11,810 nt of DNA from Spirochaetaceae bacterium. Lineage in GTDB: Bacteria > Spirochaetota > Spirochaetia > Treponematales > Breznakiellaceae. The stretch lies in the NCBI GenBank assembly GCA_031265635.1, contig JAISCK010000076.1, positions 1-11,810 on the forward strand. The letters run 5' to 3'. The position numbers and the translations under genes are program-made. Shown piece by piece: positions 1 through 6,750 of this stretch; positions within the stretch are counted from its first letter, which is position 1, and each line of letters opens with the position of its first letter. The notes beneath the pieces were generated by a model. The model was not told the DNA's origin, did no database searches, and worked only from the letters and a program-made list of their open reading frames with translations.

Positions 1-143
1 GCCGCTATGCCCGATGAAACCTTTCCCAGTTCGTACAGTTTGACCATTGAAATCGTCTTTATTTCCCGTTCAAACTCGCGATCCCGCATTTTCAACGAGG
101 CCGCAAGCGTTTTCGGATACGATACTGCTATTTGGCTCTCCAT
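1..143 (-). CDS. UPF0175-like (antitoxin-type) protein, N-terminal part, cut by window edge
   Basis: Only the first 47 codons are inside the window; the gene runs off the left edge. The translation begins MESQIAVSYPKTLA and continues through a charged helix (around residues 19-29) into MVKLYELGKVSSGIA at residues 33-47. A Leu-Tyr-Glu-x-Gly-x-x-Ser-x-Gly-x-Ala segment is the hallmark of UPF0175 proteins. These are small helical proteins often found as antitoxin-like partners of PIN-domain (DUF3368) toxins; that is family knowledge. The ATG at 143 was chosen because the family similarity starts just after it and a promoter lies immediately upstream. There is no clear Shine-Dalgarno sequence. 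The reading frame stays open upstream, so a longer N-terminus is possible but has no good start. The C-terminal half and any toxin partner lie outside the window, so function is inferred only. Confidence 0.6.
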   Translation of the reverse strand, partial: MESQIAVSYPKTLAASLKMRDREFEREIKTISMVKLYELGKVSSGIA

Positions 144-149
144 GTTGTC

Positions 150-178
150 ACTATGGTTGATTTTAAGCGTATTGTCAA
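150..178 (-). promoter_or_regulatory. Sigma70-type promoter for the UPF0175-like gene
   Basis: On the minus strand a perfect -35 TTGACA (178-173) is followed by a 17-nt spacer and a -10-like CATAGT (155-150, 4 of 6 consensus). The predicted start point falls on or next to the ATG at 143, which would give a leaderless or nearly leaderless mRNA. This fits the lack of a ribosome binding site. It is a sequence-only prediction. Confidence 0.5.
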
Positions 179-184
179 TGTGGC

Positions 185-202
185 GCGTTATCTTGGTAAC
201 GC
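185..202. repeat. Inverted repeat upstream of the UPF0175-like promoter
   Basis: GCGTTA-N6-TAACGC has two perfect 6-bp arms, plus one further inner C:G match. It lies 7 bp upstream of the -35 hexamer. Its position would suit an operator or activator site, for example for autoregulation of an antitoxin-type gene. No T-tract follows, so it is not a terminator. Confidence 0.4.
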
Positions 203-213
203 AAAGGCGCAAC

Positions 214-234
214 CTGTCCGCCATTGGAGGACAG
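214..234. repeat. Imperfect 21-bp palindrome (hairpin or operator candidate)
   Basis: The arms CTGTCC and GGACAG (6 bp) enclose a G/A mismatch, then CC/GG pairs around a 3-nt ATT loop. It lies in the 212-bp gap between the MBL gene and the UPF0175-like gene. No run of T follows on either strand, so an intrinsic terminator is unlikely. Apart from this element, the repeat at 185-202 and the promoter, I see nothing convincing in 144-355. Confidence 0.4.
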
Positions 235-355
235 CATTAGATACAGCGGAAACCCCTAATGAAACACCGGATTTATAACCGTGAGCGTACTGTCGATAAT
301 TTACCCGCCGGCATGGGCTTCTTCGCGGGTCAAGGGCGAAAAAGAATCCTTCCGT

Positions 356-1000
356 CTAAAGGTCCTGGTAAAAGCGCTGGGGCTTTTGGCCGCGTTTCTG
401 GTTGTAGGCTTCGATGCCCGCGTTAAAGAGCCGCTCGGCTTCAAGGTTTGACGGCGGCCCGTGGCCGGGCAGCACCAGGTAATCGCCGGGCAGGGAAAGT
501 ATCTTGTTCCTGAGGGCGTTCATCTGCACGGTGGCGCCGTAGGAACTCGCGGTGCTGCCTACGAGCCCGGCGCTCAGGGCGTCGCCGGTAAAGAGGAATT
601 TTCCCGCGCAGTACACCGCCGAGTCGGCGGAATGGCCGGGAACGGAAAGCACGTCAATGGTAAAGGGGCCCAGGACAAGACGGTCTCCGTCCTTGACCCT
701 GGTGGTCCTGAATCCCCCTGCCATGTGGTTCATGGCGAAAATTTCAACATTGTATATTTTTTTGATGGTCGTAAGCCCGTGGGAATGGCCGCTGTGGTCA
801 TGGCTCAGAAGCACTCCCCTGAGTTCATATTCGTTGTCTTCTATAAAGTCCAGTATCTGGGCGTCCATGACGCCGGGGTCTATGATGAGCGCTTCCCTGG
901 GCGTTTTGTTTTGGTTGCCGGAAGCGTCAGGGGCGAACTCGGTGCCGAGTATATAGCAGTTGCTGAACCCGTAGGGGCAGTAGTGGAAAAACAGTTTCAT
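356..1000 (-). CDS. Metallo-beta-lactamase-fold (glyoxalase II-like) hydrolase with altered HxHxDH motif
   Basis: This 214-residue protein has the MBL layout: an N-terminal beta strand region, IIDPG (39-43), the metal motif at 67-72, PGHS (His123), TGD (Asp140) and a C-terminal PGHGP (His180). These match the zinc ligands of glyoxalase II-type hydrolases. The signature that should read H-x-H-x-D-H reads H67-D-H69-S-G71-H72, so the metal-2 aspartate is replaced by glycine. The codon is GGC, one base from Asp. This may change metal content or specificity, so I do not name a substrate. The family commonly hydrolyses thioesters or related substrates, and the protein is probably cytoplasmic because no signal peptide is seen. 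It starts immediately after the stop of the upstream pentapeptide gene (TAG then ATG), with a GGGGGAG ribosome binding site inside that gene's last codons. The two are therefore co-transcribed and probably translationally coupled. Confidence 0.88.
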   Translation of the reverse strand: MKLFFHYCPYGFSNCYILGTEFAPDASGNQNKTPREALIIDPGVMDAQILDFIEDNEYELRGVLLSHDHSGHSHGLTTIKKIYNVEIFAMNHMAGGFRTTRVKDGDRLVLGPFTIDVLSVPGHSADSAVYCAGKFLFTGDALSAGLVGSTASSYGATVQMNALRNKILSLPGDYLVLPGHGPPSNLEAERLFNAGIEAYNQKRGQKPQRFYQDL

Positions 1001-1588
1001 CTACTCCCCCATATCGAACACGGCCTCGGCTGTATTCGACGCCTTAAACGAAACCCCTTCCCGCCGGGACTTGATAAAAAAGGCTTTCTTGATGTTGCAG
1101 TCTATGAAGTCGGACACCTTTATGCCGGCGTTGATAAAACGGCTGTTGTAGAGGTTGGACCTGTTGAATGTCGAATCCTCTATTTCGGTTCCGCAGTAAT
1201 TTACATGAACAAGTTCCGATTCCTCAAAGGTACAGTTCAGTATGCGCGCGCCGGCAAAGGAGACAAACTGTATGTCGCATTTTGAAAAATCGCAGTCCGT
1301 AAAAACCGAAAAATCAAAAAAGCTCATGCGTATCAGGGCATTGGTAAAAAGGCAGCGGGAAAAACCCGCCCTGAAAAAACCGCAGCCGAAAAAGGAACGG
1401 CCTGAAAAATCGGTATCTTCAAAATGAAGATAACCCGCGCTGAGGTCCTTGACGGTTTTTGACTTGAGTATGCTTTCGGTGATACGCGCGGCTTCCCTGC
1501 GGGGATCGGCTGAGTGGATGGCGCAGGTATTGGAGCCTGAGAGCGCCGTCTTGCCGCAGCCGGCGTCGCAGGGCGTCATGGTAAACAT
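1001..1588 (-). CDS. Pentapeptide-repeat protein with N-terminal Cys/His motif
   Basis: The protein has 195 residues. Residues 1-26 carry C7-x3-C11-x10-C22-x2-H25, a plausible small zinc site. Residues 27-53 are a short helical linker. From about residue 54 to 183 there is an almost unbroken register of about 25 pentapeptides. The central residue is Phe, Ile, Leu or Tyr at every fifth position (56, 61, 66 ... 171, 181), broken only by Arg176. The position two before the centre is small, and is Cys in at least six repeats (69, 79, 99, 104, 119, 164). This predicts a right-handed quadrilateral beta-helix. Family members can mimic DNA, as MfpA and Qnr do, or act as scaffolds, but nothing here fixes a role. 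The start at 1588 keeps the Cys motif; Met4 is an alternative. A GGGAGAG lies 12 nt upstream of Met1, which is too far to be ideal, and a TATGAT -10-like box sits 6 nt upstream. It is probably the first gene of an operon with the MBL hydrolase. Confidence 0.85.
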   Translation of the reverse strand: MFTMTPCDAGCGKTALSGSNTCAIHSADPRREAARITESILKSKTVKDLSAGYLHFEDTDFSGRSFFGCGFFRAGFSRCLFTNALIRMSFFDFSVFTDCDFSKCDIQFVSFAGARILNCTFEESELVHVNYCGTEIEDSTFNRSNLYNSRFINAGIKVSDFIDCNIKKAFFIKSRREGVSFKASNTAEAVFDMGE

Positions 1589-1594
1589 GGTTGT

Positions 1595-1600
1595 ATCATA
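1595..1600 (-). promoter_or_regulatory. Possible -10 element for the pentapeptide/MBL operon
   Basis: TATGAT (5 of 6 consensus) reads on the minus strand and ends 6 nt before the ATG at 1588. No good -35 lies 16-18 nt upstream (TAGCGC at 17 nt), so support is weak. If used, transcription would begin at the start codon and the upstream GGGAGAG would not be part of the mRNA. Confidence 0.3.
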
Positions 1601-1615
1601 CTCTCCCGCCGCTTA

Positions 1616-1644
1616 TTGCGCTACTGTCCTTTACCGGGTATGAT
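1616..1644 (+). promoter_or_regulatory. Candidate promoter for the small Cys-rich protein / murI / rsgA / mutS2 run
   Basis: TTGCGC (1616-1621), a 17-nt spacer and TATGAT (1639-1644) lie in the 62-bp gap between divergent genes. The hexamer ends 6 nt before the ATG at 1651, so the start point would coincide with the start codon. There is no Shine-Dalgarno sequence before that ATG, which fits a leaderless message. The -35 match is only partial. Confidence 0.4.
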
Positions 1645-1650
1645 GGTGCT

Positions 1651-1941
1651 ATGTGCTGGTACTGCGGGTCGCCGGTTACCGACAGAGAACCGCTGGGCCG
1701 TTCCCTCCGCTGCGGGACGTGCGGCCGGGATCTCCGTTGCTGCCGCCACTGCCGTCACTTTATCGAAAACGCCTCTTCCTGCGCCGAGTCCCAGGCCGAA
1801 GTCCCCCGTGACAGGGACAGGGGGAATTTCTGCGACTGGTTCGCCCTGGACGCCCGTTTCCGTTCCGCTTCCAAAGGCTCATCCGGAGCCCTCGCCTCGG
1901 AGAAAAACGCCCGGGACGCCTTTAACAGCCTCTTCAAATGA
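1651..1941 (+). CDS. Small Cys-rich zinc-ribbon-like protein, function unknown
   Basis: The protein has 96 residues. Cysteines are arranged as C2-x2-C5, C21-x2-C24, then C30, C31-x2-C34, C44 and C61, enough for about two zinc sites. The stretch from CRHC through C44, a basic Asp/Arg segment and NFCDWF resembles a small uncharacterised family I recall from several bacteria: CxxCRxF, then a Cys, a QAE element, and an (A)NFCD(Y/W)F ending. The QAE at residues 48-50 is present here. I know of no proven function. The last 25 residues are polar and probably disordered. The frame is open upstream to a TTG at 1591, but that extension has no ribosome binding site and lies over the promoter, so the ATG at 1651 is preferred. 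The stop overlaps the murI start (ATGA at 1938), implying co-translation. Confidence 0.75.
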   Translation: MCWYCGSPVTDREPLGRSLRCGTCGRDLRCCRHCRHFIENASSCAESQAEVPRDRDRGNFCDWFALDARFRSASKGSSGALASEKNARDAFNSLFK

Positions 1942-2762
1942 AACGCCGCGCAAACGAAGACCCGGTACTTTTTCTTGATTCGGGTATGGGCGGGCTGCCC
2001 TATCTGCGGCATTTCAGGGAGCGCAATCCCGGCGAGGACCTGGTCTTTGTTGCCGACCGCCGGAATTTTCCCTATGGGAACAAGGACAGGGATACCCTGG
2101 CAAAGCTCTTGTCTTCCCTGTTTGCGCGTCTTGTTGCCGCTGTCCATCCCAAGCTCGTTGTGCTGGCCTGCAATACGGCATCGGTAAGCGCCCTGGACAG
2201 CCTCAGGAAAGAGTTTTCCGGCCTGCCCTTTGTGGGGACTGTTCCGGCGGTAAAGCCCGCGGTGCTCAACAGCCGGGGAGCCCTTGCCGGTGTGCTGGGG
2301 ACGGAACGTACCATAGCCGACGAGTACATACAGTCCCTGGCGGGAAAATTCAACCCGGCCTGCCGCGTCATGGGCGTGGCCGCCCCGGAGCTTGTGGAAT
2401 TTGTCGAATATGCCCTGGATGGCGCGTCAAAGGCCGAAAGGCTTAAAGTCATAAGGCCCTATGTCGAACAGTTCCGTGCCGCCGGCGCGGACAGCATAGT
2501 CCTCGGCTGCACTCATTTTCTTTTTCTCCTTGACGAATACCGGGAACTGGCCGGAACCGATATGACAATCTACGATTCCCTTTCCGGTGTCGCGGCACGG
2601 GCGGAAAGCCTCCTCTCCAGACAGGGGCTGCGGGGCGGGACGGGGGTAAGGCCCCGCTGTTTCCTTACCGGTGGCGAAGAGCCGGGGGCCTGGGAAAAAC
2701 GGGCCGGGGACTTTGGCCTTGATCTGGTCCTTTTTGACCGGCCCGGCGGGGAGGCCGCATGA
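1938..2762 (+). CDS. murI: Glutamate racemase
   Basis: This 274-residue cytoplasmic enzyme interconverts L- and D-glutamate, supplying D-Glu for peptidoglycan (used by MurD). Visible motifs are LDSGMGGL with Asp14-Ser15, FPYGNK at 44-49, ACNTAS with catalytic Cys78, and LGCTHF with catalytic Cys191 and His193. Both cysteines of the two-base mechanism are present and the length is normal. The usual HYP after the second Cys reads HFL, a mild variant. The start overlaps the upstream stop (ATGA). The sequence just upstream is pyrimidine-rich without a recognisable Shine-Dalgarno sequence, so translation probably depends on coupling to the small Cys-rich protein. Its own stop overlaps the rsgA start in the same way. 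Confidence 0.95.
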   Translation: MKRRANEDPVLFLDSGMGGLPYLRHFRERNPGEDLVFVADRRNFPYGNKDRDTLAKLLSSLFARLVAAVHPKLVVLACNTASVSALDSLRKEFSGLPFVGTVPAVKPAVLNSRGALAGVLGTERTIADEYIQSLAGKFNPACRVMGVAAPELVEFVEYALDGASKAERLKVIRPYVEQFRAAGADSIVLGCTHFLFLLDEYRELAGTDMTIYDSLSGVAARAESLLSRQGLRGGTGVRPRCFLTGGEEPGAWEKRAGDFGLDLVLFDRPGGEAA

Positions 2763-3715
2763 GGGGCAGAATCATACAGGCGTCCCGTACTATTTTCACC
2801 CTGAAAGATGAAGCGGGAAGGGAATTCGGCTGCCGCATCAAGGGTAAGGTACTCAAGGGGGTGGAAGGCTTTTACAACCCCCTGGCCCCCGGCGACTGGG
2901 TGGAATTTGAAAACGACCCTGTTCATGAAGGCTCCGCCCTGATCACCGTCCTTGAAACACGGCGCAGCGCCTTCACCAGGCTCAACCAGAAAGGGCTGGG
3001 CGTCCACCGGTCCAGGGCGACCCAGCTTCTCGCGGCAAATGTGGACCTGGTTGTCTGCGTTACCGCCCCGGCGTCTCCTCCGTTCAGGCCCCGCTTTATA
3101 GATCGCCTCCTTGTCCAGGGAGAAGCCGCCGGCATCCCCCTGATCATAGTCTGCAATAAAACGGACCTTTCGGAAGATCCCGACGTGGAGGAACGCCTTG
3201 AGGATTTTTCCCGCATAGGCTACGAAGTGCTCAGGGTTTCGGCAAAGACGGGCGAGGGCATGGACGGCTTCATCGCCGCCCTTTCGGGAAAACTCAGCGT
3301 GCTGGCCGGCCAGTCCGGGGTGGGAAAATCAAGCCTCCTCAACGCCCTGCTTCCCTTCCCCGTGCGGCGGGTCGGTGATGTCAACGCCAAATACGACAGG
3401 GGCAACCACATCACCAGTTCCGCCGTGCTTGTCGAATTTTCCGTGCCGGGGGGAAAGGGCGCCGTGGTGGATACTCCCGGAGTGAGACGCCTGGTGCCCG
3501 GCGGCGTTGCCCCTGACCAGTTGATACAGTATATGAGGGAATTCGCCCCGCTGGAAGGAAAATGCAGTTTCGGCCTTTCATGCTCCCACACAAAAGAGCC
3601 GGGCTGTAAAATCATGGAGGCGGTTGCCGCCGGGGTCATCCATGAGGACCGTTATGAAAGTTTTCTCCGTATCAGGGAGGAACTTTCAGCCCTTCCTTTT
3701 GGAAAAAGGTCATGA
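2759..3715 (+). CDS. rsgA: Ribosome small-subunit-dependent GTPase A (RsgA/YjeQ)
   Basis: This 318-residue, circularly permuted GTPase acts in late 30S subunit maturation. Domains in order are an N-terminal OB fold (about 1-70), then G4 NKTD (133-136), G5 SAK (161-163), G1 GQSGVGKSS (184-192), a G2 region RGNHITSS around Thr219, and G3 DTPG (238-241). The permuted order G4-G5-G1-G2-G3 is diagnostic. A C-terminal zinc knuckle is formed by C269-x5-C275-x-H277-x5-C283. The G2 stretch is RGNHITSS where many homologues have RGRHTTT, a modest change. The ribosome binding site GGGGAGG lies 4 nt before the ATG, inside the end of murI, and the two genes overlap by ATGA. The stop overlaps mutS2 in turn. 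Confidence 0.95.
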   Translation: MRGRIIQASRTIFTLKDEAGREFGCRIKGKVLKGVEGFYNPLAPGDWVEFENDPVHEGSALITVLETRRSAFTRLNQKGLGVHRSRATQLLAANVDLVVCVTAPASPPFRPRFIDRLLVQGEAAGIPLIIVCNKTDLSEDPDVEERLEDFSRIGYEVLRVSAKTGEGMDGFIAALSGKLSVLAGQSGVGKSSLLNALLPFPVRRVGDVNAKYDRGNHITSSAVLVEFSVPGGKGAVVDTPGVRRLVPGGVAPDQLIQYMREFAPLEGKCSFGLSCSHTKEPGCKIMEAVAAGVIHEDRYESFLRIREELSALPFGKRS

Positions 3716-6066
3716 CCGGAAAGGCCCTTGCCCTTCTTGAATTTGACGCCATACGCCAGGCGGCGGCTTCCGAAGCCCTGAGCGAAGAAGCCGCCGTCAT
3801 GATACAGAGCGCCGCTCCTGAAAGCTGCCCCGAAGCCGCGGCGCTTCTTAAAAAGCGGGTCAAGGAATTGCACGCCCACATGAACGCCGGTTTGGGCGAA
3901 CCCCGGCAGGGCTTTCCGTCCATAGCTTTTCTCTTTCCCAAACTAGAAGTCTCAGGCGCCTGCCTTGAGACTGACGAAGCCTGCGCCCTGGGGCTTTTTG
4001 TTGAACGGGCCCATGAATTCGGGGCCTGGATACTGAAAAGCGGCGAAACGGACATAGCGGCCCTTGCCGGGGAACTTCCTGACTGTTCCGCCGTGCCCGG
4101 CGCGGTGTTTCGCGTACTTACCAGGGAAGGCGTTATGCGGGATCTTCCCGCTCTCAGGGAAATACGCCACCGCATCCAGCGTCTGGGCAGAGAGCTTGAA
4201 GTCCTCGGTTCCCGGTATACTCTGGATGACGAATACCGCCGCATGCTCCGCTCGGAACTTCCTTCCCAGAGGAACGGGCGCATGGTTCTTTCGGTCAAGG
4301 CCAATTACCGGGGCAGGATCAGGGGCATAGTACACGAAGTGTCCGCGTCGGGCCAGACGGTGTTTATTGAGCCCGAGGAAGTGGTCGAAAAAAACAACGA
4401 AATACTTATGGAAGAACGGCGTCTTGACGCCGGGATACGGCGCGTCCTCCTTGAGCTTACCGGGACCATAGCCGCCTGCGCCCCCGCGCTCAGGGCCCTG
4501 CATGAAAAAATCCTGTATCTTGAAGGGCTCAGGGCCCGTTCCCGTTTCGGCTTTTCGCGGGGCTATCACTACGCCCTTGACTCAGGCAGCGTCATCCTCA
4601 AACAGGCCCGGCATCCCCTTCTGGGAAAGGATGCGGTTCCCGTTGATTTTGCCATGGAGGACCCGGTGCGCGCCGTAATCATCACCGGGCCCAATACAGG
4701 GGGCAAAACCGTTACCCTCAAAACCGTGGGCCTCCTGGCGCTGATGAACCAGGCCGGCCTTGCCCTTCCCGCCGCCGAGGGAACGGCCCTGCCTTTCTTT
4801 GACGGCGTCTATGCCGACATAGGGGATGAACAGTCCATAAGCCAGTCCCTTTCAACCTTTTCTGCCCACATGACCAATATCGCTTCGATAGCGGAAAAGG
4901 CCGCCGCCTGTTCCCTGGCGCTTCTTGACGAACTTGGTTCGGGAACCGATCCCGAGGAGGGGAGCGCCATAGCGATGGCCATACTTGACCATCTGCTTGA
5001 AAAAGGCGTCCGCGTCCTGGCGACCACCCATCACGGCATACTGAAAAACTACGGGTACAGCCGGGGCGGCGTGGAAAACGCCTCGGTGGAATTTGACGGG
5101 CTTACCCTTTCTCCCACCTACCGTATCGTTATGGGCGTACCCGGAGAAAGCAGGGCCCTGGACATAGCCCAGAGGAACGGCCTCCCGGAAAACCTTGTCA
5201 ACGCCGCGCGGACCTATCTTGCCGGGGAACGTTCCGATATTTCGGCCCTCATTACAGGACTCAGGCACAAGCACCGGGAACTGGACGAGGCCCTCAGGAC
5301 TGGCAGGGACATGGAGGAAAAACTTAGGGAACAAAGGCGGAAAGCCGAACTCAGGGAACTTACGCTCAGGCAGAAGGAGCTTGCCCTTAAAAGCGGAAGC
5401 CTTGACAGCCTGCGCCGTTTTTTGTCCGAGAGCAGAAAAACCCTGGAAAACCTGGTGCGGGAAGTGAGGGAAGGGGAGCTTACACGGGAAAAAACCCTTG
5501 CCGTCAAGGAATTCCTTTCGGGGCTTGAGGAACAAAGCCTGTTCCGGGAACAGGCTCTCGCGGAGGAAGAAGCGGCCCTGAGGTCCTTTGAGGACGACGG
5601 GGAGGCCGGGGATTTTACCCCTGGGGCGGGCATGGAAGTGCTGGCCGGGGAAAACAAAAGACAGGGAACCATAGTCAAGGCGGGGAAAAAAGGTTCGTGG
5701 ATAGTGGAACTGGGTTCGGTCAGGATGAGCTTTGCCCCGGAAGAACTGTTCCCCGTACCCCCTTCACGAAGAGGGCGGAAAGAGCTTAGTATAAGTTCCG
5801 ACCTTCAAGGCGCGGCACAGGCCCGTATGGAACTCAATCTCCGGGGCATGCGCCTTGAGGAAGCCCTCGACGCCCTGCGGCGTCAGATAGACGCGGCAAG
5901 CCTTTCGGGCCTGGGCGAATTCGCCGTTATTCACGGCAAGGGGGACGGCATACTGCAAAAAGGCGTGCACGAATTCTTAAAGAAAGAGGACGCCGTGGCC
6001 GATTATTTTTTTTCCCGGCCCGAACTCGGCGGCTTCGGCCGTACCGAAGTGGTGCTGAAACGGTAA
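3712..6066 (+). CDS. mutS2: MutS2 family ATPase with C-terminal Smr domain
   Basis: The protein has 784 residues, the usual MutS2 length, and lacks the mismatch-recognition domain of MutS1. The N-terminal helical core and clamp lead into the ATPase, with Walker A GPNTGGKT at 326-333 and a Walker B/D-loop LLDELGSGTDP near residue 406. A charged coiled-coil follows (about 505-625), then a short beta-rich KOW-like segment and the Smr domain (about 705-784) with HGKG (741-744). MutS2 proteins have been linked to suppression of recombination, DNA end processing and rescue of collided ribosomes. The last role would fit the rsgA neighbour, but that is inference. The Smr motif usually written LDLRG reads L708-N-L-R-G here, so the acidic residue is Asn709. 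It overlaps rsgA by ATGA, with only a weak AAGG upstream. Confidence 0.95.
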   Translation: MTGKALALLEFDAIRQAAASEALSEEAAVMIQSAAPESCPEAAALLKKRVKELHAHMNAGLGEPRQGFPSIAFLFPKLEVSGACLETDEACALGLFVERAHEFGAWILKSGETDIAALAGELPDCSAVPGAVFRVLTREGVMRDLPALREIRHRIQRLGRELEVLGSRYTLDDEYRRMLRSELPSQRNGRMVLSVKANYRGRIRGIVHEVSASGQTVFIEPEEVVEKNNEILMEERRLDAGIRRVLLELTGTIAACAPALRALHEKILYLEGLRARSRFGFSRGYHYALDSGSVILKQARHPLLGKDAVPVDFAMEDPVRAVIITGPNTGGKTVTLKTVGLLALMNQAGLALPAAEGTALPFFDGVYADIGDEQSISQSLSTFSAHMTNIASIAEKAAACSLALLDELGSGTDPEEGSAIAMAILDHLLEKGVRVLATTHHGILKNYGYSRGGVENASVEFDGLTLSPTYRIVMGVPGESRALDIAQRNGLPENLVNAARTYLAGERSDISALITGLRHKHRELDEALRTGRDMEEKLREQRRKAELRELTLRQKELALKSGSLDSLRRFLSESRKTLENLVREVREGELTREKTLAVKEFLSGLEEQSLFREQALAEEEAALRSFEDDGEAGDFTPGAGMEVLAGENKRQGTIVKAGKKGSWIVELGSVRMSFAPEELFPVPPSRRGRKELSISSDLQGAAQARMELNLRGMRLEEALDALRRQIDAASLSGLGEFAVIHGKGDGILQKGVHEFLKKEDAVADYFFSRPELGGFGRTEVVLKR

Positions 6067-6102
6067 CGGGCCTTGAGTCCATGCGGAGAGCGGAGGCGGA
6101 AG

Positions 6103-6714
6103 GTGATAAAGAACATTGTGTTTGACATGGGGAATGTGCTTGCTAAATTCGACGCCGCGCTTTTCTGCGCGTCCAGGGCGCCTGACCCCCGTGACGCGGA
6201 ACTGCTGCGGCGCGCGGTTTTTGCTTCTGTTGAATGGGCGCAGCTTGACCGGGGGGTGATAAGCGAAGAAAAGGCCGTCGAGGCTATGGAAGCGCGGCTT
6301 CCCAGGCGGCTGCGCCACCACGCCGCCTGGCTTGTCGGGCACTGGTACGACCACTTTAAGCCCGACCGGGCGATGGAAAAATATATCGGCGGCCTTAAAC
6401 AAAAAGGTTACCGGATATACCTCCTCTCAAACGCGGGCTTTTCCTTTAATGATTTCAGGCCCTCCCTCGGCGCGCTCAAATACTTTGACGGCGCCATCAT
6501 ATCCGCCGAACTGCGGCTCCTGAAACCCGACAAGGAGATTTTTCTCGCCCTCCTTGAAAAATATTCCCTTAAAGCCAAAGAGTGTTTTTTTGTTGACGAT
6601 ATGAGCCCGAATGTCGAGGCCGCCCTGTATCTGGGCTTCAAGGGCATGGTGTACACCGGCAAAGTCAAAGATTTGGCCCTGGCGCTCTCGGAAGTGGGCG
6701 TTACGGCCCGCTAA
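6103..6714 (+). CDS. HAD-superfamily phosphatase, YihX-like
   Basis: The protein has 203 residues from a GTG start. That start has GGAGG (6092-6096) 6 nt upstream and leads directly into the first HAD strand. A TTG at 6073 would add ten residues without support. HAD motifs are: I, FDMGNVL with nucleophile Asp8; II, LLSNAG with Ser109; III, Lys141 in LLKPDKE; IV, VDD with Asp165-Asp166. Residues around 10-60 form the helical cap. Position +2 from the nucleophile is Gly10 rather than Asp. This is also true of the FDLGNV motif of E. coli YihX, an alpha-D-glucose-1-phosphate phosphatase, and the RGxIS element in the cap also matches it. A sugar-phosphate substrate is therefore plausible but unproven. 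It lies 36 bp after mutS2 in the same orientation, probably as the last gene of that run; I see no clear terminator after it. Confidence 0.85.
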   Translation: MIKNIVFDMGNVLAKFDAALFCASRAPDPRDAELLRRAVFASVEWAQLDRGVISEEKAVEAMEARLPRRLRHHAAWLVGHWYDHFKPDRAMEKYIGGLKQKGYRIYLLSNAGFSFNDFRPSLGALKYFDGAIISAELRLLKPDKEIFLALLEKYSLKAKECFFVDDMSPNVEAALYLGFKGMVYTGKVKDLALALSEVGVTAR

Positions 6715-6721
6715 GTTCCGG

Positions 6722-6750
6722 TTGCCTTTTTGCGCGGACGGCTTTATACT
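6722..6750 (+). promoter_or_regulatory. Sigma70-type promoter of the ABC importer operon
   Basis: TTGCCT (6722-6727, 4 of 6), a 17-nt spacer and TATACT (6745-6750, 5 of 6) lie between the HAD gene and the binding-protein gene. The predicted start is near 6757, giving a leader of about 22 nt that contains the AAGGAG ribosome binding site (6769-6774). A second -10-like TACAAT (6757-6762) lacks a matching -35. Confidence 0.5.

Noticed and set aside
7..240. 77-residue plus-strand open frame with a hydrophobic patch
   Set aside because: The minus strand gives a UPF0175-like sequence with a promoter. The plus frame runs through that promoter and the palindromes and resembles nothing known.
303..330. 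Hairpin ACCCGC-N16-GCGGGT downstream of the MBL gene as a terminator
   Set aside because: The loop is large, the stem is only 6 bp, and the minus-strand sequence after it is AAATTA, not a T-run.
461..1285. 274-residue plus-strand open frame
   Set aside because: It lies opposite the MBL and pentapeptide genes, both of which have clear family motifs. Its own translation shows no recognisable domain and it crosses both genes' boundaries.
6715..6745. Intrinsic terminator after the HAD gene, suggested by a T5 run at 6727-6731
   Set aside because: No stable GC-rich stem precedes the T-run; only a poor, bulged pairing across it can be drawn.
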